A stretch of DNA of 64,000 nucleotides from Sphingomonas nostoxanthinifaciens (GCF_019930585.1 NZ_CP082839.1:2662001-2726000), one strand, 5' to 3'. Numbered from the stretch's first letter, positions 26,874 to 36,085 are shown. The notes: generated by a model not told the origin, from the sequence alone. A program made the numbers and translations.

Positions 26874-29585
26874 ATGACTCAGTTTCCGGATGGACGTTTT
26901 TCCGCGCGGGCCGCGCGCCGCTTCGCCTTGTTGATCGGCACGGCAGGCGCGGCGCTGGCTGGGATCGCAACCGCGCCGCTGCAGGCGCAGCCGACCGCGC
27001 CGCCATCCGCCGAGCGTGCCACGGCCGACCGGCTGGCGGCGGCGATCGTGGCGCGGATGACCACCGCCGAGAAGCTGCCCCAATTGCTCAACGTCGCGCC
27101 GGCCATCCCCCGGCTCGACATCCCCGCCTATAATTGGTGGACCGAGTCGCTCCACGGTGCGATCGGCACGGTGGCGACGACGAACTTCCCCGAGCCGATC
27201 GGGCTCGCCGCCAGCTTCGACGCGCCGCTGGTGCACGACGTCGCCGGCACGATCAGCGTCGAGGTGCGCGCGCTCCATACGCTCGGCCGGCAGACCGGCA
27301 AGCTCGGCCGGATCGGCACCGGGCTCGACACATGGTCGCCCAACATCAACATCTTCCGCGATCCGCGCTGGGGTCGCGGCCAGGAGACCTATGGCGAGGA
27401 TCCGTTCCTGACCGCCGGCATGGGCGTGGCGTTCGTCACCGGCATGCAGGGCCCCGATCCGGATCGCCCGCTCGTCATCGCCACGCCCAAACATTTCGCG
27501 GTGCACAGCGGCCCCGAATCGACCCGGCACGAGGCGAATGTCTACGTCTCGTCGCACGATCTCGAGGATACCTACCTCCCCGCCTTCCGCGCCGCGATCG
27601 TGCAGGGGCAGGCCGGGTCGATCATGTGCGCCTATAACCGCATCGACGGCCAGCCCGCCTGCGCCAACGACCTGCTGCTGAAGGAGCATCTGCGCGGCGC
27701 GTGGGGCTTCCAGGGCTATGTCGTGTCGGACTGCGACGCGGTGAAGGACGTCGCCGACAACCACCATTATGCGCCCGATCAGGCGACCGCCGTCGCCGCG
27801 TCGGTGAAGGCCGGCGTCGACAATGAGTGCAACGTGCGAACGGTGATGGACATTGGCGGCCTGCCCGAGCGGTTCGGCGCCGCGCTCGACCGTCACTTCC
27901 TCGCCGAAGCCGATATCGACCGCAGCCTCGTGCGCCTGTTCTCGGCACGCATCCGCAACGGCGACCTGCCCGGCCTGCCGATGGATGCCGGGCGCACCGT
28001 CCCGGTCTCGGCGATCGGCACGCCCGCGCACGGCAACCTGGCGGTGCGCGCCGCCGAGGAAAGCCTCGTCCTGCTGAAGAATGACGGCGTGCTGCCGCTG
28101 CGCAGCGGCGCGCGCATCGCGGTGATCGGCCCGCTCGGCGACGCCACCCGCGTCCTGCGCGGCAATTACTCGTCGACCCTGTCGGCGCCACCGGTGTCGG
28201 TGGTCGAGGGGCTGCGCCGGGCGGCAGGAGCGGGCCGCGTGACGTTGGTGCCGTTCAGCCCGTCGATCACCGACGGCGACCGCGTGCCGACCAGCGCGCT
28301 ACGGACCGCCGACGGCAAGCCGGGCCTGACCGCGCGCTACTTCAACCCGGTGACGCCGCCGACCCTGCCGTTCGCGCCGGGGGCCGAGAATACGCCGATC
28401 GCGTTCCAGGATGCGCCAGTCGTCACCGTGCGCGAGCCGGACGTCGGCAGCCGCAACCTCACCATGGCGCAGGTGAACGATTATCACCGCACCGAATGGA
28501 CCGGCTATCTCGTGCCGCCTGCGACCGGCAGCTACCGGCTGGGCCTCAGCGGCAACGGCCTGCTCGAGCTCGACGGGAAGACCTTCCTCGACGTGAGCGC
28601 GGATCGGCCGAGCCCGCTGCCGACCTTCAAGACGATCACGCTGCAGCAGGGGCATCGCTATCGCCTGCGCGTCGTCTCGTCGCCGCGCGGCTTCGGCGGC
28701 ACCGATCTCGTCTGGAAGCGCGTCGCGGTCGACGCCGATGCCGAACTCGCCGCGGCCGCGCGCAAGGCCGACGTGCTGGTCGCGGTGGTCGGGCTCACCT
28801 CCGATCTGGAGGCGGAGGAGACCGGCGTGAAGGTGCCGGGCTTCGAAGGCGGCGACAAGACCAGCCTCGATCTGCCGCCCGAGCAGGTGGCGCTGCTGGA
28901 ACGCGCCAAGGCGACCGGCAAGCCGCTGATCGTGATCGCGATGAACGGCAGCCCGATCAACCTCGCCTGGGCGAAGGACAATGCCGCCGCGATCGTCGAG
29001 GCATGGTATCCGGGCCAGTCGGGCGGCACCGCGGTGGCGAACGTGCTGACCGGGCGCACCAATCCGGCGGGACGGCTGCCGCTCACGTTTTATCGCAGCG
29101 TCGACGATCTGCCGGCCTTCACCAATTATGCGATGGACGGGCGCACCTATCGCTACTTCACCGGCACGCCGGTCTATCCCTTCGGCTACGGCCTGAGCTT
29201 CACCAGCTTCAGCTACGGCCCGCTGACGGTCACGCCGGCGGCGGCGGGCGCCGAGACCGGGCTGCGCGTCACGACCGAGATCGCCAATACCGGCAAGCGC
29301 GCGGGCGACGAGGTGGCGCAGCTCTACCTCAACTTCCCCGATACGCCCGGCGCGCCGCGCATCGCGTTGCGCGGCTTCCAGCGGCTGACGCTGAAGCCGG
29401 GCGAGCATCGCACCGTCACGTTCGATCTGACGCCGCGCGATCTGAGCGCGGTCGCGGTCGACGGCGCGCGGCAGGTGATGGCCGGGCGTTACTCGGTCAG
29501 CGTCGGATCCGGCCAGCCGGGAACCAACGTCCCCGGCCAGTCGGCGCAGTTCGCCATCGCGCGATCGGTGCCGCTGCCGATGTAG
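26874..29585 (+). CDS. Exported GH3 beta-glycosidase with PA14 domain
   Basis: A 903-residue glycoside hydrolase of family 3. A signal peptide (FALLIGTAGAALAGIATAPL) begins it. The N-terminal barrel contains NWWTESLHG, SPNINIFRDPRWGRGQETYG and KHFAVHSGPE; the nucleophile is the first Asp of VVSDCDAV at about residue 286, a form seen in plant-type beta-xylosidases. A C-terminal GH3 sandwich is interrupted near residues 480-625 by a PA14-like domain (GLTARYF, WTGYLVPPATGSYRLGLSG), and a fibronectin-III-like domain ends it. Likely activities are beta-xylosidase, alpha-arabinofuranosidase or beta-glucosidase. ATG 26874 is favoured over 26862 because GGGAG precedes it. Probably controlled by the adjacent LacI regulator. 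Confidence 0.92.
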   Translation: MTQFPDGRFSARAARRFALLIGTAGAALAGIATAPLQAQPTAPPSAERATADRLAAAIVARMTTAEKLPQLLNVAPAIPRLDIPAYNWWTESLHGAIGTVATTNFPEPIGLAASFDAPLVHDVAGTISVEVRALHTLGRQTGKLGRIGTGLDTWSPNINIFRDPRWGRGQETYGEDPFLTAGMGVAFVTGMQGPDPDRPLVIATPKHFAVHSGPESTRHEANVYVSSHDLEDTYLPAFRAAIVQGQAGSIMCAYNRIDGQPACANDLLLKEHLRGAWGFQGYVVSDCDAVKDVADNHHYAPDQATAVAASVKAGVDNECNVRTVMDIGGLPERFGAALDRHFLAEADIDRSLVRLFSARIRNGDLPGLPMDAGRTVPVSAIGTPAHGNLAVRAAEESLVLLKNDGVLPLRSGARIAVIGPLGDATRVLRGNYSSTLSAPPVSVVEGLRRAAGAGRVTLVPFSPSITDGDRVPTSALRTADGKPGLTARYFNPVTPPTLPFAPGAENTPIAFQDAPVVTVREPDVGSRNLTMAQVNDYHRTEWTGYLVPPATGSYRLGLSGNGLLELDGKTFLDVSADRPSPLPTFKTITLQQGHRYRLRVVSSPRGFGGTDLVWKRVAVDADAELAAAARKADVLVAVVGLTSDLEAEETGVKVPGFEGGDKTSLDLPPEQVALLERAKATGKPLIVIAMNGSPINLAWAKDNAAAIVEAWYPGQSGGTAVANVLTGRTNPAGRLPLTFYRSVDDLPAFTNYAMDGRTYRYFTGTPVYPFGYGLSFTSFSYGPLTVTPAAAGAETGLRVTTEIANTGKRAGDEVAQLYLNFPDTPGAPRIALRGFQRLTLKPGEHRTVTFDLTPRDLSAVAVDGARQVMAGRYSVSVGSGQPGTNVPGQSAQFAIARSVPLPM

Positions 29586-29592
29586 GACGCAA

Positions 29593-29619
29593 GGCGGCCG
29601 GCACGCGCTGCCGGCCGCC
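29593..29619. terminator. Bidirectional hairpin between GH3 and msrB
   Basis: GGCGGCCGGCA and TGCCGGCCGCC form a perfect 11-bp stem with a 5-base loop between two convergent genes. No T-run follows, so this is a probable rather than proven terminator. Confidence 0.6.
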
Positions 29620-29621
29620 GC

Positions 29622-30071
29622 TCAGGCGACGTCCTCGACCTGGTCGAGATAGGCGCCATAGCCCTGCGCCTCCATCTCGGCGCGCGGCACGAAGCGCAGC
29701 GAGGCCGAATTGATGCAGTAGCGCAGGCCGCCGCGATCGCGCGGACCGTCGTCGAACACATGGCCGAGATGGCTGTCGCCATGCGCCGAGCGCACCTCGG
29801 TGCGGATCATGCCGTGGCTGCCGTCGCGCAATTCGGCGACGTTGGCCGGCGCGATCGGCTTGGTGAAGCTCGGCCAGCCGCAGCCCGATTCAAATTTGTC
29901 GGCCGATGCGAACAACGGCTCGCCCGAGACGATGTCGACATAGATGCCGGCCTCCTTGTTGTAGAGGTAATGGCCGGTGCCGGGGCGCTCGGTGCCGCTC
30001 TGCTGGGTAACCCGGAATTGCTCGGGGCTGAGCGCGGCGACCGCCTCGTCCGTCTTGCGATATTGGGTCAT
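29622..30071 (-). CDS. msrB: Peptide methionine-R-sulfoxide reductase
   Basis: A 149-residue enzyme reducing the R-form of methionine sulfoxide. It shows GCGWPSF (63-69), [10 protein letters not shown], and the catalytic Cys119 in [11 protein letters not shown]; Cys64 may be the resolving residue. The two CxxC pairs that bind zinc in many MsrB proteins are replaced here by Asp46/Ser49 and Ser95/Gly98, so this is a zinc-free version. The ATG at 30071 has a strong GGAGG five bases upstream. No signal peptide; cytoplasmic. It is convergent with the GH3 gene and next to mobA. Confidence 0.94.
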   Translation of the reverse strand: MTQYRKTDEAVAALSPEQFRVTQQSGTERPGTGHYLYNKEAGIYVDIVSGEPLFASADKFESGCGWPSFTKPIAPANVAELRDGSHGMIRTEVRSAHGDSHLGHVFDDGPRDRGGLRYCINSASLRFVPRAEMEAQGYGAYLDQVEDVA

Positions 30072-30121
30072 GAAATCCTCCGTTGCGGACGCGCATATGG
30101 GGCGGCGGCGCGCCGTTTCCA

Positions 30122-30655
30122 TCACCCCGCGATGCGGCGCAGATCGTCCGGCGTGTTGATGTTGGACAAAGGCGCAGGCCAGTCGACGCCGACCGCCTCG
30201 ATCCGCGCGATCCAGCTGCGCATCGAACGTTCGCCCGACCCAAGATGCGCCTCGAGCAGCGTGCCGAGCCCGGCGGGCCATAGCCCGACGACCGGGCATT
30301 CGCGCGCATAAGCGGCAGCTCCCCCACCCTCTCCCACGAGCCGCTCGAACAGATCGCCGGGCAGATCGGGCACGTCGCAGGGCACGCTCAGCACCCATTG
30401 GTAGCCGCCCGAAACCGCTGCACCCAGCGCGCCGGCGAGCCCGCCAAGCGGGCCGAGCCCCGGCGCCGGGCGATCGGCGACGGTCGCGAAACCCTCAAGC
30501 GTCCGGCCACAAATCACGATCGCGTCGCATCGCGCAGCGAGCGCCGCGATGGCATGATCGATCAGGCGTTTGCCGCCGACCTCGGCCAGCGCCTTGTCCG
30601 AACCGAAGCGCCGCGACGCCCCGCCCGCCAGCACCGCACCCAGCATGCCGGTCAT
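30122..30655 (-). CDS. mobA: Molybdenum cofactor guanylyltransferase
   Basis: A 177-residue protein that adds GMP to molybdopterin to form the guanine dinucleotide cofactor. The N-terminus has the nucleotide-binding signature [14 protein letters not shown] (residues 9-22), then the substrate aspartate segment [12 protein letters not shown]. The ATG at 30655 overlaps the fdhD stop (ATGA), so it is coupled with fdhD and the molybdoenzyme upstream, consistent with cofactor supply. Confidence 0.92.
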   Translation of the reverse strand: MTGMLGAVLAGGASRRFGSDKALAEVGGKRLIDHAIAALAARCDAIVICGRTLEGFATVADRPAPGLGPLGGLAGALGAAVSGGYQWVLSVPCDVPDLPGDLFERLVGEGGGAAAYARECPVVGLWPAGLGTLLEAHLGSGERSMRSWIARIEAVGVDWPAPLSNINTPDDLRRIAG

Positions 30656-31440
30656 TCGGGCACCGCCAGCTGCGCGTCGGCACGCACCAGCACGCGCAGC
30701 GGCAACCCCGCCTCGGCCGCGCGCCGCACCGCCAGCTCGGTGGGCGCCGAGATGGTAGCGAGCAGGGGGCAGCCCGACAGCACCGCTTTCTCGACCAGTT
30801 CGTAGGAGCAGCGCGACGACAGCAGCGCGAAACCGCCATCCCAGCCCAGCCCTGCGCGCAGCATCGCGCCGATCAGTTTGTCGAAGGCGTTGTGGCGGCC
30901 GACATCCTCGCGTGCGAGGCGGATTTGCCCGTCGGCTGAACACAATGCAGCGGCATGGACCGCGCCCGTGGCGGCGTTGAGCGGCTGGTGATCGCGCAAC
31001 GCGGCATAGGCGCGGAAGACCGCCGCATCGTCGGCGCGGCACAATGCGTCGAGCGTGGGCAGCGGTCGCAGTGCCTGTTCCAGATTCTCGATCCCGCACA
31101 GGCCGCACGACGAATCCGATACGCGATGGCGCACCCGATCCACGACGCGCGCGCCAATGCCCGGCGCCAGCGTCACGCGGAGCAGCAGCCCCTGCTCCGC
31201 CGCATGCTCGTCGACCGCGACGATGTCCGCCGGGCGGTCGATCAGCCGCTCGGCCAAGGCAAAGCCGTAAGCGAGGTCGACCAGATCCTCCGGCGTCGCC
31301 ATCAGCACCGCATAGCCGATGCCGTCGAACTCCAGCGCGACCGGCACCTCGCGCGCAATGTCGCGTGCGATCGTCGCGCGCGATCCGTCGGCGCCGATGC
31401 GGAGCAGGTCGAGCGGGCGCGCGGCGCCGGACAGGCTCAC
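30652..31440 (-). CDS. fdhD: Formate dehydrogenase accessory sulfurtransferase
   Basis: A 262-residue FdhD-type protein that transfers sulfur to the molybdenum centre of formate dehydrogenases. The catalytic CxxC is Cys112-Gly-Leu-Cys115 within SSCGLCGIEN; REDVGRHNAFDKLIG is the characteristic cofactor-binding segment. Start GTG 31440 lies four bases after the stop of the molybdoenzyme gene, and its own stop overlaps mobA. This order supports joint maturation of the upstream enzyme. Confidence 0.93.
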   Translation of the reverse strand: MSLSGAARPLDLLRIGADGSRATIARDIAREVPVALEFDGIGYAVLMATPEDLVDLAYGFALAERLIDRPADIVAVDEHAAEQGLLLRVTLAPGIGARVVDRVRHRVSDSSCGLCGIENLEQALRPLPTLDALCRADDAAVFRAYAALRDHQPLNAATGAVHAAALCSADGQIRLAREDVGRHNAFDKLIGAMLRAGLGWDGGFALLSSRCSYELVEKAVLSGCPLLATISAPTELAVRRAAEAGLPLRVLVRADAQLAVPE

Positions 31441-31444
31441 CGGG

Positions 31445-33730
31445 TCAAGCGGCCTGCTGCCTGACGATGCGCACCGGCACCGCCTTGCCCGCCGGCGTCT
31501 TCGATTGCTGATCGTGATACCAGAGCGGGACGAGCGGGTTCATCTCGGGATAATAGCCGCCCAGGCAGCCGTCGGGAATGGCGAAGGGGGTGACAGTCAG
31601 ACCCTTCACCTCGCGATGCTCGCCATCGTCGGCGTCGCCCAGCAAGGTCACCACGTCGCCCGCCGCGACCCCCTGCCGCGCCATCTCGTCCGGATTGATG
31701 AGCAGCACGTCGCGCGTGCCATGGATGCCGCGGAAGCGATCGTCATAGCCGTAGATGGTGGTGTTGAACTGGTCGTTGGAGCGCAGCGTCATCAGCCGCA
31801 GCCGCCCCTCTTTTTCGGCAAAGCCGGTGGCGGCGAGCCGCGTCGGCGTCGTGAACATGGCCTTGCCGCTCTCGGTCTTCCAGATGCGCTGGCGCGCGCT
31901 GTTGCCCTTGTAGAAGCCGCCGGAGGTGAACATCCGCGCCTCGAAATCGTGGAACATCTCGGGGTAGGTCCGCTCGATCAGCGCGCGGACCCTGGCATAG
32001 TCCTTGGTCCATTCCGCCCAGTGCAGGTTCAGGTTGGTGCCGGGCAGGGTCGCCGCGGCGATGCCGCACACGATCGCCAGCTCGGACCGGAGATGCTCGC
32101 TCGCCGGCTTGTGCTTGCCGATCGAGCCGTGGATGCAGCTGAGCGAATCCTCCACCGTGACGATCTGCTCCTTGCCGTCCTGCAGGTCGAGCTCGGTACG
32201 GCCGAGGCAGGGCAGCAGATAGGCGACTTGGCCGTTGACGAGGTGGTTGCGGTTCAGCTTGGTCGCGATCTGGACGGTCAGCCGCATCTTCGGCCAAGCC
32301 GCCTCCATCTTCACCTGCTCGGGCACCGCGCGGATGAAGTTGCCGCCGAGGCCGACGAACGCCTTGACCGTACCGGCGATGATGCCCTCGCACGCCTTCA
32401 CCGTGGTCATGCCCTCCTCCATCGGCGGATCGAAGGCGTAGATCTCGCGAAGGCGATCGTTCGGCACCAACTCGGGCTTCTCGGTGATGCCGACGGTGCG
32501 CTGGCCCTGCACGTTGGAATGGCCGCGCACCGGCGAGATGCCCGCGCCTTCGCGCCCGATATTACCTTTCAGCAGCATCAGGTTGAGAAACATGGCGATA
32601 TTGTCGAAGCCATGGACGTGCTGGGTCAGGCCCATGCCGTAGACCGCGATCGTCTTCTCCGCCTCGATATAGACCTGCGCCGCGTCGATCAGCGCCTGCC
32701 GCGGCAGGCCGCACTGCGCCTCGATCTCCTCCCACGGCGTGGTACGCACCTTGGCCGCATATTCCTCGAAGCCGTCGGTGTGCTGCTTGATGAAGTCGGG
32801 GTCGATCACGTGGGTCTTGTTCGCGGCCCATTGTTCGTCGTCGGCCTCCAGCACGCGCTTGGCGATGCCGACCAAAGCGGCGATGTCGCCGCCGGCCTTC
32901 ACCTGGTGATATTGGCAGGAGATCGGCGTGGCCTTCTGCGTCGCCATCTCGAACGGGCTCTGCGGGTTGACGAACTTCTCCAGCCCCGGCTCCTTGACGG
33001 GGTTGAAGGTCACGATCTTGCAGCCGCGCTTCACCGCCTCCTGCAGCGGATGGAGGAAGCGCGGGCTGTTCGAGCCGGTATTCTGCCCGAAGAAGAACAT
33101 CGCGTCGCACTTCTCGAAATCGTCGAAGGTGCAGGTGCCCACCGGCGCGCCGATCAGTTTCTTGAGCGTGACCGACGTCGTCTCGTGGCACATGTTCGAG
33201 CTGTCGGGCAGGTTGTTGTGCCCATAGACGCGCGCGAACAGGGCATAGAGGTACGAGGTTTCGAGGCTCGCCCGGCCCGAGGCGTAGAAGACGGTGCTCT
33301 TCGGCTCCAGCGCCTTCAGCTCCGCGCCGATCGCGGCATAGGCCTCTTCCCACGTGCACGGCACATAATGGTCGGTCGCGGCGTCGTAGCGCATCGGGTG
33401 GGTCAGCCGCCCCTGCTGCTCCAGATCGTAGTCGCGCCACGTGCGCAGCTCGGTCAGCGTATGCGCGGCGAAGAAATCGGGCGTGCAGCGGCGCGACGTC
33501 AGCTCCCAGAAGGTCGCCTTGGCGCCGTTCTCGCAGAATTCGAAGGGGTGCGGCTCGGCCGGCTTGCCCCACGCGCAGGAGACGCAGGCGAAGCCCTCGG
33601 GCTTGTTCTGCCGCGCAAGCTCCTTGAGCACGGACGGCGCCGGGCGCTCGGCCTTGAGGATCTTGGCCATGCCGCTGACCGATCCCCAGCCGCCGGCCGG
33701 ACCGTCATAACCCACAATCTCGTCGTCCAT
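31445..33730 (-). CDS. FdhF/YdeP family molybdopterin oxidoreductase
   Basis: A 761-residue bis-MGD oxidoreductase of the FdhF/YdeP type. N-terminal cysteines (Cys49, Cys52, Cys66) could hold an iron-sulfur centre; NMCHETTS (Cys181) marks the molybdenum-pocket region. Molybdopterin-binding segments follow (FFGQNTGSNSPRF, GHSNVQGQRTVG, SNDQFNTTIYG). There is no Tat or Sec signal, so it is cytoplasmic. Relatives are often called formate dehydrogenase alpha subunit, but for E. coli YdeP only an acid-resistance link is known. With fdhD and mobA coupled downstream, formate or a similar small acid is a reasonable substrate; partner electron-transfer subunits are absent. Confidence 0.88.
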   Translation of the reverse strand: MDDEIVGYDGPAGGWGSVSGMAKILKAERPAPSVLKELARQNKPEGFACVSCAWGKPAEPHPFEFCENGAKATFWELTSRRCTPDFFAAHTLTELRTWRDYDLEQQGRLTHPMRYDAATDHYVPCTWEEAYAAIGAELKALEPKSTVFYASGRASLETSYLYALFARVYGHNNLPDSSNMCHETTSVTLKKLIGAPVGTCTFDDFEKCDAMFFFGQNTGSNSPRFLHPLQEAVKRGCKIVTFNPVKEPGLEKFVNPQSPFEMATQKATPISCQYHQVKAGGDIAALVGIAKRVLEADDEQWAANKTHVIDPDFIKQHTDGFEEYAAKVRTTPWEEIEAQCGLPRQALIDAAQVYIEAEKTIAVYGMGLTQHVHGFDNIAMFLNLMLLKGNIGREGAGISPVRGHSNVQGQRTVGITEKPELVPNDRLREIYAFDPPMEEGMTTVKACEGIIAGTVKAFVGLGGNFIRAVPEQVKMEAAWPKMRLTVQIATKLNRNHLVNGQVAYLLPCLGRTELDLQDGKEQIVTVEDSLSCIHGSIGKHKPASEHLRSELAIVCGIAAATLPGTNLNLHWAEWTKDYARVRALIERTYPEMFHDFEARMFTSGGFYKGNSARQRIWKTESGKAMFTTPTRLAATGFAEKEGRLRLMTLRSNDQFNTTIYGYDDRFRGIHGTRDVLLINPDEMARQGVAAGDVVTLLGDADDGEHREVKGLTVTPFAIPDGCLGGYYPEMNPLVPLWYHDQQSKTPAGKAVPVRIVRQQAA

Positions 33731-33802
33731 GCGCTGTCTCCGCGGCGGCCCTGTCGTGCCGCTCGTGGGGAGAGAACGGACGGGCCTCCGCCAAGCTCCC
33801 GA

Positions 33803-34009
33803 TCAGCGGCCGCGCGCGAGGACGAGCGCGAGAATGACCGGCGGCGCGAGGCACAGGCAGGCGATCACATCCCAGCCCCCCTGCCCGAGCAGGCCGACGG
33901 TCAGCCCGAGCGCGGTGCCGGTGCCGATCAGCGCGGGAACGGCGAAGATCGCAGCGACCGACCGGCGTCGCGCCTTCGGTCGATCGCGCTGGAACAGCGG
34001 CGCGTTCAC
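33803..34009 (-). CDS. Small two-helix membrane protein coupled to PepSY gene
   Basis: A 68-residue protein: a charged N-terminus (residues 1-17, with DRPKARRR) and two hydrophobic helices (about 19-38 and 45-64). Start GTG 34009 overlaps the PepSY stop as GTGA, so translation is probably coupled. It matches no family I recognise and probably assists or stabilises the PepSY membrane protein. Codon use matches the neighbourhood. Confidence 0.7.
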   Translation of the reverse strand: MNAPLFQRDRPKARRRSVAAIFAVPALIGTGTALGLTVGLLGQGGWDVIACLCLAPPVILALVLARGR

Positions 34010-35151
34010 AGGTCCGCCAGCGCAGGCACGTCCGAGCCCGCGGTGATCTCGCGCACCCGCACCGCGGCGGGTGCCGCCCGCCGGCCGAGCCACAGATAGA
34101 GCCCGCTGCCCAGCACGACGATCGTCAGCAGGTCGAGCAATGCCCAAAGCAGCTTCATCGCGAGCCCGCCATAATCGCCGAAGTGCAGCGGCTGGGCGAG
34201 CAGCATCACCTTCATATACCACGGCACCGGGCGCAGCGGCGCGACCCGGCCGCTGAGCGCATCGACGAATACCGGCGTGAGCAGGCGCGCGGTGAGCGGC
34301 GTCGCCCCCTTCAGGAACAGGCCGTAATGGCGGTGGCTGCTATAGGGCGTGCCGGGAAAGGCGACGAATTGCGGCTTCGCGTCGGGCACCAGCCGAGCGG
34401 CGGCGTCGAGCGCCGCCTGCACCGATGCTGTGCCGCGCACCGGCGCGCCTGTGCCGTCACCCGCCGCCATCGCCGCAAGCTGATCGGCCTTCCACATCGC
34501 GGTGATCGGCAGAACGAGCGTGTTGATCGTGCCCGTCACCCCCACCACCAGCGCCCAGACCAGGGTCATGACGCCGAGAAGGTTATGCCGGTCGAGCCAG
34601 CGCAGGCGGGCCGTGCGCGTCCGGCGCACCGTGCCGAACGCCAGCTTGGCCATGAACGGCGCGTAGAGCACCACGCCCGAGACGATCGCCGCCGCGAACA
34701 GCAGCCCCATCGCGCCGAGGAACAGCTCGCCCTTCAGGCCCAGGAACATGTCGACGTGGAGTTGGAGGATGAAATCCATCACCCCGCTCGTCCGCGTCGG
34801 CAGCGTCGCACCGCTGCGCTGGTCGAACGCCTCGAAATGCATCTTCGCCACGGCTGCGTCGATCGTCGGCGCCGTGGTGATGTAGCTGATCGGCCGTTCG
34901 TCGTCGAAGCTCAGGTAGAGCGGCGTCTCGCCCGGGTGCCGCGCTAACGCCCGCGCGAGCAGTGCGTCGGCCGACAGCGCCGGCACGCCCGACGCTGCCG
35001 CCAGCGGAGGCGGCGGCTGGAGCCAGGTATCGATCTCCTCGCGAAAGATCAGCGGCAGCCCGGTGACGCACAGCATCAGCAGGAACAAGGTGCAAGCGAG
35101 GCTGGTCCACTTGTGGACGAGATACCAAGCCTTGATCGTCCGCTGCGTCAC
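34006..35151 (-). CDS. PepSY-domain iron-regulated membrane protein
   Basis: A 381-residue inner-membrane protein with four predicted helices (about 13-35, 145-166, 190-214 and 343-363) and periplasmic PepSY-like regions. HKWTSLACTLFLLMLCVTGLPLIF near the N-terminus and LHVDMFLGLKGE are typical of the PiuB/YdeN group found with siderophore systems. Start GTG 35151. A Fur-like box lies 50 bases upstream, indicating iron control, which fits the family. The stop overlaps the next small membrane gene. Confidence 0.88.
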   Translation of the reverse strand: MTQRTIKAWYLVHKWTSLACTLFLLMLCVTGLPLIFREEIDTWLQPPPPLAAASGVPALSADALLARALARHPGETPLYLSFDDERPISYITTAPTIDAAVAKMHFEAFDQRSGATLPTRTSGVMDFILQLHVDMFLGLKGELFLGAMGLLFAAAIVSGVVLYAPFMAKLAFGTVRRTRTARLRWLDRHNLLGVMTLVWALVVGVTGTINTLVLPITAMWKADQLAAMAAGDGTGAPVRGTASVQAALDAAARLVPDAKPQFVAFPGTPYSSHRHYGLFLKGATPLTARLLTPVFVDALSGRVAPLRPVPWYMKVMLLAQPLHFGDYGGLAMKLLWALLDLLTIVVLGSGLYLWLGRRAAPAAVRVREITAGSDVPALADL

Positions 35152-35201
35152 CCGCTCGCCCTGCCTCGCCGTCGATCGGCCCGGACGCCTCTGCCTTTGC
35201 T

Positions 35202-35220
35202 GATAGTGATTTGCAATAAC
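35202..35220. promoter_or_regulatory. Fur-like box upstream of PepSY operon
   Basis: GATAGTGATTTGCAATAAC agrees at 13 of 19 positions with the classical Fur consensus (GATAATGATAATCATTATC) and is markedly AT-rich in a GC-rich window. It sits between the ankyrin stop and the PepSY start, in promoter position. Confidence 0.5.
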
Positions 35221-35234
35221 AGACTATGCCGGCA

Positions 35235-35765
35235 TCAGCCGCGCTCGGCCGAGACCAATTGGGCCATCGCATCGTTGCCCTGCATGCGCGCGAGCGAGGC
35301 CGCGCTGTTCCCGGCCGCGTCGATCAGGCTGGCGTCCGCGCCCGCCGCAAGCAGCAGTTCGACGATGTCGGTCCGTCCGAACAGGGCCGCGGTCATCAAT
35401 GCGGTCTGGCCGACGCCGTTGCGCCGATCGACCTGCGCGCCCGCCGCGATCAGCCGGCGTGCGATCGCAACATGGCCCTTGAACGCCACCCCCATCAGCG
35501 CGCTGTTGCCCTGCGCGTCGACCGCGCCGTCCGGGCTCGCCCCCTCCTGCAGCAAAAGCTCGGTGGTGCTTTCCTGGCCGTTATAGCTCGCGATCACGAG
35601 CGGCGTGTAGCCGCGCGCATCGCACGCCTCGATATCCACGCCCGCGCGCAGCAAAGCCGGAATGACGTCGTCGCGCCCCTGCCGCGCGGCATCGAACAGC
35701 AATTCGATCATGCGCTCCATCGGTGGCAGCGGGGGTAGTTCGGCAGGATCGGGTACATCGGCCAT
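35235..35765 (-). CDS. Ankyrin-repeat protein
   Basis: A 176-residue protein with three to four ankyrin repeats: ARGYTPLVIASYNGQ, AQGNSALMGVAFKGH and GVGQTALMTAALFGR, each followed by the helix-turn of the fold. No signal peptide is evident. Ankyrin repeats mediate protein-protein contacts; bacterial AnkB-like proteins often accompany catalase or iron genes. AGGAG lies directly upstream of two tandem ATG codons (35768 and 35765). It is upstream of the Fur-like box and the PepSY gene, so it may have its own promoter. Confidence 0.87.
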   Translation of the reverse strand: MADVPDPAELPPLPPMERMIELLFDAARQGRDDVIPALLRAGVDIEACDARGYTPLVIASYNGQESTTELLLQEGASPDGAVDAQGNSALMGVAFKGHVAIARRLIAAGAQVDRRNGVGQTALMTAALFGRTDIVELLLAAGADASLIDAAGNSAASLARMQGNDAMAQLVSAERG

Positions 35766-35905
35766 CATCGTCTCCTTCGCTCCTGCACGCCCGAACGCAG
35801 GCTGCCGCCGCAGGAGCCGTCGAAAAGAACGGGCCCACCAATCGATCGCCGATGGCACGAGATCGTCCGACGGCCGTTCACGCCGATAAGGATGAGGAAC
35901 AGGCA

Positions 35906-36085
35906 ATGGCCGAAGAGCATCGTATCGTCGCGGTCGGCCTGCTCACCGAGCAGGATCTGGCCGTGCTGGGCCAGGGCTTCCGCCGGCTCTACCGCCTCAA
36001 GGGGACGCATGACTTCGACGCGCTGCTGAGCGCGATCGACGATGCCGATCGTGCGCTGGGCAGCGACACGAGCAGGGACGGGTGA
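35906..36085 (+). CDS. Small conserved-looking protein of unknown function
   Basis: A 59-residue soluble protein with mixed charge and an amphipathic helical pattern (LTEQDLAVLGQGFRRLYRL and FDALLSAIDDADRAL). ATG 35906 has AGGA about eight bases upstream; the open frame continues further upstream but would overlap the ankyrin start region. No family recognised. It is divergent from the ankyrin gene and precedes the DedA gene by about 90 bases. Confidence 0.6.
   Translation: MAEEHRIVAVGLLTEQDLAVLGQGFRRLYRLKGTHDFDALLSAIDDADRALGSDTSRDG

Noticed and set aside
31319..34099. 926-codon frame antisense to the molybdoenzyme
   Set aside because: Shadow of a GC-rich gene; Arg/Leu/Asp bias, no domain.
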